From positions 310,001 to 374,000 of the forward strand of contig OZ024840.1 in the NCBI GenBank assembly GCA_964017145.1: a DNA stretch of 64,000 nt, read 5' to 3'. Below, one piece after another: positions 56,683 to 64,000 of the stretch. Position numbers and translations under genes: made by a program. Below the pieces are notes generated by a model. It did no database searches. It was not told the origin of the DNA and worked only from the letters and a program-made list of their open reading frames with translations. How positions within the stretch are numbered: position 1 is the stretch's first letter; each line of letters opens with the position of its first letter. This DNA comes from Agrocybe praecox. Its lineage: Eukaryota > Basidiomycota > Agaricomycetes > Agaricales > Agrocybaceae.

Positions 56683-57021
56683 TTACATCCCTTGAAGAGA
56701 GTTATCCAGAGGAGCAGCAGGACCTTCGGTCAACAATATCCCGCCTAGACCGGCGCCTCCCAGTCCTCCTAATATCCCGCCCAAACCACCACTCCCTCCC
56801 AATACTCCACCAGCTGCACCTCCCAATACCCCACCAGTCTCGCTCCCGCCTCCGCCGAGGATGCCTCCGAGAATAGGGCTGACGATGGGTATGCTGTTCT
56901 GTGGGATTGGCTGCGGATTTGCGACGGGACGAGCGTTAACGGGTGTGATGGCGGTCATTGGGAGCAGCGAGCTCGCTACGAAGGCGGCGGCGATGGTGTT
57001 GATTAAATGGGTGAATTGCAT
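56683..57021 (-). CDS. Secreted glycine-rich protein
   Basis: 112 residues: MQFTHLINTIAAAFVASSLL signal peptide, then a proline-rich region (RPVANPQPIPQNSIPIVSPI), then Gly/Leu repeats of the type GGVLGG and GGLGGILGG, ending PLDNSLQGM. The 5' UTR intron (57022-57155) ends in GCAG directly before the ATG, as in the PVPQ genes. Such Gly-rich secreted proteins may be wall- or surface-associated; that role is inferred. Confidence 0.65.
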   Translation of the reverse strand: MQFTHLINTIAAAFVASSLLPMTAITPVNARPVANPQPIPQNSIPIVSPILGGILGGGGSETGGVLGGAAGGVLGGSGGLGGILGGLGGAGLGGILLTEGPAAPLDNSLQGM

Positions 57022-57155
57022 CTGCGAAAGAAGGAGATCGGATGGTCAGCACTTCAGCTAGCAAGAGGGGTTGCTGAAGCAAACAAAGTAGAGAGAAACA
57101 TAGAGTAGAAATACGACAATATCTGCAATATCTAACAGTGTCGAAAGATACATAC

Positions 57156-59867
57156 CTTTGAAGCAGTGGAACTGATTGGATGTTCGCTTTCTTTATTTTT
57201 ATGTTCACTAACGGGGATGATTATGAAGATGATATCGTCTGTATTGTACCCTCTTTATACGAATTCATAGCTGATCACGAATTATTAGATCGAGAGTAAA
57301 CGATGTAATCAACTCATATTTAGGACGGTCATCAAATTCTTTGTCGTCTGATTCGTTCTGCAGATAGAGTCCATATCGTGCGCCACAGAAGGCAGAGTAC
57401 AGATTGTTAAGTTTACTCTGTCACAATTCAGAAACCAATTGAAGTAACTCTTGGAGCAATATCCGTGCGTGCTACTTCTATCTTCCGCGTTGAAGTCCTT
57501 TCACGACGACATCTGTCACTGTGCATAATAACTTTTTCAGCGGGAGTACTCTCGTCGAAGTACGGTGTCTGTCTGCACGTTTGGGTTTCATGGTGGCGTT
57601 CATCATTTAGACGCTGCTTCAACGTGACGCAAATGAGAAATCGAAGGAAGGAAGTCGAACAAAGACCACACTCCTTCAAGTTCGGGGCCATAAGTTCGAC
57701 CCAGGACCTAGTTTGAGTCATTAGAACCTGATGGTCGATTAGTGCTTTTCAATTTTTTATGGTCAAATTATGAAGGAAGTGGCATGTACCTAACTTGTTA
57801 ACATCATTTACCTTCTCGGTGTAGTAGAGTGATTCGTTCGCTAGAGTATTGGAAAGTCGAAACTTCTTTCATGGACGTTCAACGTATGACCGCCGTTAGT
57901 ACGTGACACAGGTTGAAGGCGTTCCGAAATACATTGAGCGGCGTATGCTAAATTGATCACCACAACGGGAACTCTGGGGAATGAGAAATAGAGCAGAAAG
58001 TTCTTTGTCCCAAAAAGATTTCTTTGTTCTGCAGGTCTGGCAAAATAAGTACTTGTAGTGACGTTCATGTTAATGTACGTTATCTAATCTATGCGAAGAT
58101 CTACGAATATCCCTCATCATCTGACATCGATCAAGGCCCAGGCCCGAAGTATTTGTCTTCGGTCATTGATATGGACAGCCAACACCCTTCGACGGCGCTC
58201 CCGAATCTCGCTCCTTTCCCCTCTCGCTCAGGTTGGAGCAGTCCAGTATGTATCTGGATGGCGTAGCTGGGCTCGGAAGCGCGTCGAGCAGCCTCGCACG
58301 ATGGCAGTAGTGGTCAAAGGAATCTGTATTCGGCTATGTACGCGTCGTTGTCACAGAGTCTGTACACGATCTAACCTAATCAGACCGGTGCAGGTTGCGC
58401 TGCCAGAACGTCTGCCGTCTAAGCTCTCTCCATATCCCCCCCACATTAAAGACCTGCCTCAGTTCTTGATATATGCTTTATCAAATCCTTCTCCAAATCT
58501 TGCTGGTGGTGACTATTTAAATCTTCATTCATAAGATTTACCTGTGTTAATTAGGCTTCGAACCTTTCAGGCTTTCCCTATTTCTCGCTTCTCTTTTTCG
58601 CGATGTCTTTTCCGGCTCGTTCGGACTATGGTTTACGGAATTTTGGAAAGTTTTACATGGATCCTCTTATACAGAGCTGGCTGATGTATGTGGACAACTA
58701 AATATCCTTAGTGACTTTATGTGACTATTTCACGACTAGTATGGCATAAATGCTTAGCGCATTGAAGAGCTGTGTTTGTACGCAGTGGCTGTGCCTATAT
58801 CTATTTTTGGATATATGTTATGTCGCTAAGCGCTTCATATTATTCTGGCGTGCTAGAAAAGATCGTCGTCTTCCTGAATCCACCGTCGTCGTTTTTTATC
58901 TTACTTTTTTGGGGGTTGTGCATCCTAATTAAAAAAAAAGGGGGGCTAAATCATCAAAGTAACAAGCTAAAAAAAACCACTGGCTGTCCGAAATCAAAAA
59001 GTTGATCAAACTGCGCAGATTTAGGGATGAAACAGGTCGATAAAATAGTGCAACTTTTCACCTTTTTTAGCAAGTAGCTTTTTTTAAATCGAAAAATAAG
59101 CTAAAAGCGGCCAAAAGCGGACTAGCAAATTGTGAAGTTGCTGATGCTACTCGGCTTTGCGTATGCACTTCCAAAGTCTACAATCAAACCATAAGTTGTA
59201 TCCGTACTCGGTGCTATTAATACATCCACCATAGATCGTTCTCATAGTTGACTGTAACCGACCTTCATACCCCTCATTATTCCCCTATCATTTACCGTTC
59301 CTTGCAATAATTCATTCACTGACTGTCCATCAACGTTACTCCGTCTCAGAGGTCGAAGGTTTCCTAAATTTGGGTGGCCCACGATCAAAGAAGTGTTGTG
59401 CTTCATGATCAGTTCATGCAATTGCGTGGCAACGTGCACCGTTGCAGAGGGATCCCTCGTATCTCGGCCTCAACGGGATAACATGAGCGAATTGAAGAAA
59501 TTTCCCGGCTACCACTAGCTCAAAAGTAGGGGTGCTGACATCACCCAGTAAATCGAAACCGCATTCTATGTAATGAAAAGGTTTCTATAAGTTCACCAAA
59601 CCAAGAAGACCTGACATGACCCGCTAAATGTAGACCAAATTTTCACTGATGTCCAGAAACGTCGTTGCTGTGGCTCAATTCGGACAAGTGATTTACTCCA
59701 TCCACAAACTTATACATTTCTCACAGTCGCGTTGGGAACTTGGTTGAAGCTTCGGTCAAAAATAGATGTTATTATTTTATATAAGACAGCCCCTTTTCAG
59801 ACATTAAAAGTACCCCTCGCATTTTTCAACGTGTCCCCAGATTGAATAGTCACAACGGTGTATAATC
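57156..59867. other. Intergenic, no gene recognised
   Basis: Several open frames (58,091-58,534 plus strand; 59,242-59,439 minus strand) have no domain or splice support. 58,925-59,110 is A/T-rich with A runs. Confidence 0.35.
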
Positions 59868-61591
59868 ATGGCTTTTCTTGATTACACCATCGGATCAATC
59901 TTCGTGGGCATGATATTCTCCGCAATGTACGGCGTTTACTCTATTTTACTCCATGACAGAGGGTTGCTTAAACGGCCGGCCTATTAAGTCTCTATGGGAT
60001 TACAAGTCTGCAAACGTTCCTCTACTTCCACATTTACAAGGACAACAGGACATTCTTAAAGCTCATGGTATGTCGTCTAATCCTTATGTGTCATTTTGAA
60101 TTCCTATAAATCAGTCTAAGCGCAGGTCCTCGTACTCTGGTAAGTACATTTGTTTTTACAACTACATAATTAGATATTGAAGTAGTTGTACATTAATTTC
60201 TTTTATGCGCAGGATCCTCGACAGTATTCAACTGATTTTCACCTGTATTTCAGTGTATTTCTATGTGGTCACTAACTTCGGAAATCTCGAAGCGCTTCTC
60301 AGTCCTCCATGGTAAGTGTCACGTGCTCGAGGGTTCTAAGAACAAGACTATAATTTGACCTTAATATACGTGAACGTTACGCAGGATGCTGTTGGCACAA
60401 ATTTACATTTCGGTAAAAATGATTCTTAATACTTTTATACTATTTAATGTGTGCTGAAAAAACGTGGTGCACTTTAGACCATTAGTGATCTCATCGTCAG
60501 AGGGTACGTTCTCAGTCCCGTGGTAAATCGATTCTGAACAAACCCTGATGAAATTTATTTGTAATTTATTGGTGTCTGCAGATTCTTTACAAAGCGGGTA
60601 TACACGTGTGAGTAACTGGGGGATTGGACAACAAGATATTATATACTCTTATCTTATCTATATCTAGTATGCCGTCGCCATGGCAGATATAGAACATGGG
60701 CATTGACGGTAATAAATGTACGAATACAATATCACAGGCTCCATAAGTGCTGAATAATCCTCAGATTACCATTTCTCTTGCGAGCTTCGGTGAGGTGTTC
60801 ATTCCAATTTCACTGACATTCCGTCTAATTTGATACATTATATTGGTAGCATTTGGAATTGGTAACTTGAAACTTACCAATATTATGGCTTACTATCGAA
60901 TTTCCTAATTTTCATTATCTCTAACATATAATAGACCTCACCAGTCGATCGTTTATCCTGAAGACATATGAAAAAATCAACTATTCGGCTCCAATGATTT
61001 ACGCCGGTTTAGGCTCCGCCGTGGTTGCCGATAGTCTGATTGCCGCTTCAATGTGCATTCTTCTTTATCGGGCCCGCACAGGACTTAAAAGGTACGCTTG
61101 TCATCCTTAACCAATGTGGTATTGTCATTTATTAATGACACTATCGCTTTTTCGCATATTAATAGAACCGATTCAATCTTAACGGTGCTTATGTTGTTTA
61201 GTGTTAATACTGGCCTTTTAACGAGGTGTGTATCTCGTTCGGAACTCGAGATCATACCAACCTCTGACATTGGAATACCTTATTAAGCATCTCTGCAATT
61301 GCCTGTTTTGTAACTGTGCGTATCTTTCCTTGAATGGTCAAAAATATTTTTCTCCAGGAAACTTATTTATTGGGATTTATTGACAAATATTTTCTCATAC
61401 AGTACGCCCTGTGGCCTCAGAAATTCATTTTCATTGGCGTTTTTGTATGCCTTAGCAAGCTGTATGTCAATTCCCTTCTTGCATCACTAAACGCAAGAAG
61501 TGTGATTCGATCCTCGAAAATCGAGTTTCTTCGTGGAGCCTCTGATTTCGAGGGGGACGAAGAAAAGTCATTAGATGTCCGACGCAAATGA
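59868..61591 (+). CDS. DUF6534 seven-helix membrane protein
   Basis: A multi-exon gene whose exons join without stops. They encode MAFLDYTIGSIFVGMIFSA, LYGITSLQTFLYFHIYKDNR, TFLKLMVLVLWILDSIQLIF, VYFYVVTNFGNLEALLSPPW, MLLAQIYISTISDLIVRGFF and TKRVYTLCRRHGRYRTWALT. These are followed by GSAVVADSLIAASMCILLYR, RTGLKRTDSILTVLMLFSVN, CFVTYALWPQKFIFI and SKLYVNSLLASLNARSVIRS, ending at TGA 61589-61591. The order and the GSAVVAD, RTDS-I, NTGLLT and KLYVNSLLA-LNAR motifs mark the basidiomycete DUF6534 family, receptor-like proteins of unknown function. Two exons are only 14 nt (60126-60139) and 12 nt (60850-60861). The gene looks intact; a tail fragment of a close relative is at 19,400. Confidence 0.85.
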
Positions 61592-62485
61592 AAGACGACG
61601 GACTAGTGACATTATATTTATAAATATCTACATTTAAATAGAAGCATTGTTATTTCCTTTTTATTTTCCCATCTATTTATATCAGATATTTATTCATAGC
61701 ATTGTTTCTCATCATTTCTCATCGTTCCTCATCATTCCCCATAATTTTATACGTTGTTATTCACGCTCTAATTGAGCATTCAGTCTATGGTTGCCCATCC
61801 GCCGAAAATTTAAATTGCGGGTATACATACATACTTTTGAGTGTACTACATATAAAGACCGCTCACCGCGGATTATACAACATTTACGCCTGATTATACA
61901 GCATCTACACTGATTATACGAGATAAATTTTGGATAATACAACATGTTGGTAGGGTTATACGATAAGGATTTTGTAATAAAACATCTAAATTGAGTTATA
62001 CCATATCGATGTTTCATTATACAGCATCCACATCGCATTATACCACATAGATCTCGTATTATACCACATCTATGTTGGATTATACCACATATAATGTCGG
62101 GTTGCGCAACATACCTCGGCTATGATGCCGGGCATGCCGACAACGAATGATTACCACTTTGTAGACTCGCGACCAGTGCGTTACGGTGGTGATTACGCAA
62201 GCTTGGTCATTTGTCATGATTTAGAGTTTTCCTAAGCTCCGACAGCCATCAAACGGAACTCAATCGGACTACGAAAGGGGGCATCACCACCTAACGACTG
62301 GGAGTTACGGGGACGATTTAGAGGAAGGCCCCCTGCGTGACAGGGACTTAGCGAAATTTCGCGTTTTTTGACGCGAACACATTTCGTCTCGCTCACTTGG
62401 CGCCTGCCTCTCATCAAACTAACACGGAATCATGTTCTAAATAATTATATTGATGTCTAAATGTAAATGTAGTATATAAAATACA
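61592..62485. other. Intergenic with minisatellite
   Basis: No gene. Holds the repeat array at 61,868-62,105 and, at 61,690-61,745, short TCATT/TCATC repeats. Confidence 0.45.
61868..62105. repeat. Minisatellite of about 30-bp units
   Basis: GGATTATACAACATTTACGC, GATTATACAGCATCTACAC, CATTATACAGCATCCACATC, CATTATACCACATAGATCTC, ATTATACCACATCTATGTTG and GATTATACCACATA are successive variants of one unit, roughly eight in all. Confidence 0.7.
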
Positions 62486-63200
62486 TTATTTAGGTGGTAT
62501 ATCATCCGGTGTACTGTACTGTTGGGATAGGGAAGGCTGATGAGGTGTCAAAGGGTTTGTGCTTCTGGAAGGTGTTGACTGATAAGAATAGGAATGCATG
62601 GGTGCGTGTTTCTGGGGTGGTTTGGCTTGCATAGGCCTGATGTCTAGGCGCTTCATCATTTCTAATAGCTCATCCCCATATTTTCCGAACCATGGCCAAT
62701 CTTCTCCTGTCACCTTCTCCAACTCGTTCAAGCTTTCGATCTGCCCCACGGATGCCAATGTTTCAACGGTCTCGTCCTTCAGGATAACGGAGGGGTCAAA
62801 CAATGAATTTTCGAAGTCGCGTTTCCAGGCTTCCCTACGCCATTCTTGTAAGGCGGTCTTCACATCGACATTTAGTGTGCCTGTTTTGACTGCACCCTTT
62901 CTAGCGGTGACGACAGGGCGAGATGGTCTCGTTTGGTTCAGGAGGATGGGCTCGCAGATGTCGCAGCAAGGAGCGGTTGGTTCTGACATATAGGTAAGCA
63001 TGCTAACTTCACTGCTGGATACGTTGGAAACTCACTAGGAGGTTTATTACCATAGATCTCTGCTAAAACCTCTCGTCGGCACATTCCTGTTTGAGCTAAA
63101 GTGTAAAGCCCTTCATCTGGAGATGCCGAATCCAGAGGTACGCGATGGTTCCGAGCATGGTTTTCGTCGGATTTGCCATGATGAGCACCCCGCTGCACAC
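62486..63200 (-). pseudogene. C-terminal fragment of a RecQ-like helicase
   Basis: Two minus-strand exons join by a GT-AG intron (62984-63035). They encode SPDEGLYTLAQTGMCRREVL with AEIYGNKPP, then PTAPCCDICEPILLNQTRPS, ALQEWRREAWKRDFENSLFD, SIGQ-type LASVGQIESLNELEKVTGED with WPWFGKYGDELLEMM, and a Ser/Pro-rich end. This matches the zinc-binding (CRR ... CCDIC) and C-terminal part of Agaricomycete RecQ-family helicases that occur in many copies in some genomes, often near repeats. The helicase core is absent upstream within the window, where another gene's sequence begins, so I call it a fragment. Confidence 0.6.
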
Positions 63201-63944
63201 CATGTCGTAGCGCGTACCCTTTTGGTGCCTTTGGGTAAGCTGTCTCATGGAAGCAACACATCATGGGAATGGCTAGCTTCGATCTCTCCTTGTGTCGACA
63301 TGCTTCGACAACTGGCAAAGAATGTCCACGGCATGTTGGGCGCAGATCAAGGGAGTCGACACGCACCACCACAGCTATCAAAAGATATCGAAAGTCTAAT
63401 GGATTCGTTAGGCGAGCATAAAGTATACGAGATTCAGAAAGGACATACATTGGATGATGATGATCCTCCTGTAAAAGATATCATCTCGTCCGGTTTTCAC
63501 AGCCTCACAACCGGAGCAAAGAACCCCCTTCACGAGTATAACGAAGCCTTCATAAAGCTACAAAGACGACGTCAAATAACCCCTGTAAACTCAAACGAAG
63601 ATTCTATAAGTACGCAAGACATCGACCCCAACTCAGCGGAGGAAGCCAACAGACTCACAAGTGATCCAATACGTGACGGTGCCAAAACCCAGGAGTCGTT
63701 CACAGCTATGTTTCCAAGTGATGATAATCCCTTTGTTGCAGAGACGGTGGTCCAGGTTAATGGCATCGAGATGGAAGAACCGCCGACAGGTGAGCTGGAG
63801 CAGATTATTGATGATGTTGAAAAAGGGAAGGTGGATCTGATGTTCCCGGTGCTGGACGAAGAAGATGTGTCATTGGATATGGACACTGTAGCAATTGACA
63901 GCGAAAGTGACGAGGATAGTATGTACGCAAGTGACGAAGAATGA
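63123..63944 (+). CDS. Chimeric ORF: mobile-element-type protein C-terminus fused antisense to helicase fragment
   Basis: The 273-residue frame begins inside the complement of the RecQ fragment. From about 63,266 it becomes plausible protein: WLASISPCVDMLRQLAKNVH, GMLGADQGSRHAPPQLSKDI, ESLMDSLGEHKVYEIQKGHT, DIISSGFHSLTTGAKNPLHE with YNEAFIKLQRRRQITPV. The rest is acidic (LDEEDVSLDMDTVAIDSESD, ending YASDEE). Similar C-termini occur in large repeated Agaricomycete proteins, perhaps DUF6589-type, which I cannot confirm. The first 45 or so residues are antisense to the helicase fragment and probably not native, so translation from 63123 is doubtful. Confidence 0.45.
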   Translation: MPNPEVRDGSEHGFRRICHDEHPAAHHVVARTLLVPLGKLSHGSNTSWEWLASISPCVDMLRQLAKNVHGMLGADQGSRHAPPQLSKDIESLMDSLGEHKVYEIQKGHTLDDDDPPVKDIISSGFHSLTTGAKNPLHEYNEAFIKLQRRRQITPVNSNEDSISTQDIDPNSAEEANRLTSDPIRDGAKTQESFTAMFPSDDNPFVAETVVQVNGIEMEEPPTGELEQIIDDVEKGKVDLMFPVLDEEDVSLDMDTVAIDSESDEDSMYASDEE

Positions 63945-64000
63945 GGAAAGAGGAAACACGGCGGCGTGGGTAGACGTGGGAGCGTGCTGTAATTTACCGA

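Noticed and set aside
58091..58534. 147-residue plus-strand frame
   Set aside because: Arg-rich, no recognisable domain; other frames in the same stretch are equally open.
1..64000. CRISPR arrays, bacterial operons or phage modules
   Set aside because: Intron-rich eukaryotic genes throughout; repeats lack regular spacer structure.

Overview
The window looks like nuclear DNA of a mushroom-forming basidiomycete (Agaricomycetes). Evidence: genes cut by many 45-65 bp GT-AG introns, a Tnp2 (Plavaka/CACTA-type) transposase of basidiomycete style, fungal families such as DUF6534, RTA1-like and HAM1-like proteins, a multi-intron P450, a NACHT NTPase, and several short secreted proteins. Exon chains below were assembled by hand from splice sites and frame continuity.

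Layout. 1-2,700 holds two terminal-inverted-repeat elements. 2,954-5,730 is an intact NACHT gene. 5,731-9,208 has no firm gene but a diverged tandem duplication. 9,209-11,555 is a complete cytochrome P450. 11,977-17,350 carries a tRNA-Val, a conserved membrane protein gene, a CACTA-type MITE, a tRNA-Lys and a decayed tRNA-Lys. 16,487-26,511 is an accessory secretome block: two double-psi beta-barrel genes, two short PVPQ peptides lying in a 2-2.5 kb segmental duplication, and other secreted proteins. 26,966-30,435 is a large HAM1-like gene. 31,000-38,300 holds a membrane protein fragment and a decayed paralogue, two tRNA-Val-type/tRNA-Lys loci, a third PVPQ peptide and an RTA1-like gene with one stop codon. 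39,088-44,954 is a two-gene transposon (accessory protein plus Tnp2 transposase), both with open frames.

45,680-53,410 contains a tRNA-Val, a kinase-like pseudogene and a duplicated block with two secreted proteins ending in Lys/Asp-rich tails and tRNA-Glu remnants. 53,411-59,867 is gene-poor apart from a Gly-rich secreted protein. 59,868-61,591 is an intact DUF6534 seven-helix membrane protein gene with microexons. The right end has a minisatellite, the tail of a RecQ-like helicase and an overlapping antisense ORF of a mobile-element-type family.

The window is dominated by duplication and turnover rather than by a pathway. The P450, RTA1-like transporter and secreted proteins could serve chemical interaction with hosts or competitors, but nothing here shows a co-regulated cluster. 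The most distinctive signals are (1) dispersed tRNA-Val and tRNA-Lys genes sharing a box resembling CCGAGCACAGCCAC just upstream, and (2) a family of short secreted proteins with a PVPQ mature N-terminus, a VPALP C-terminal part and a 5' UTR intron ending exactly at the ATG.
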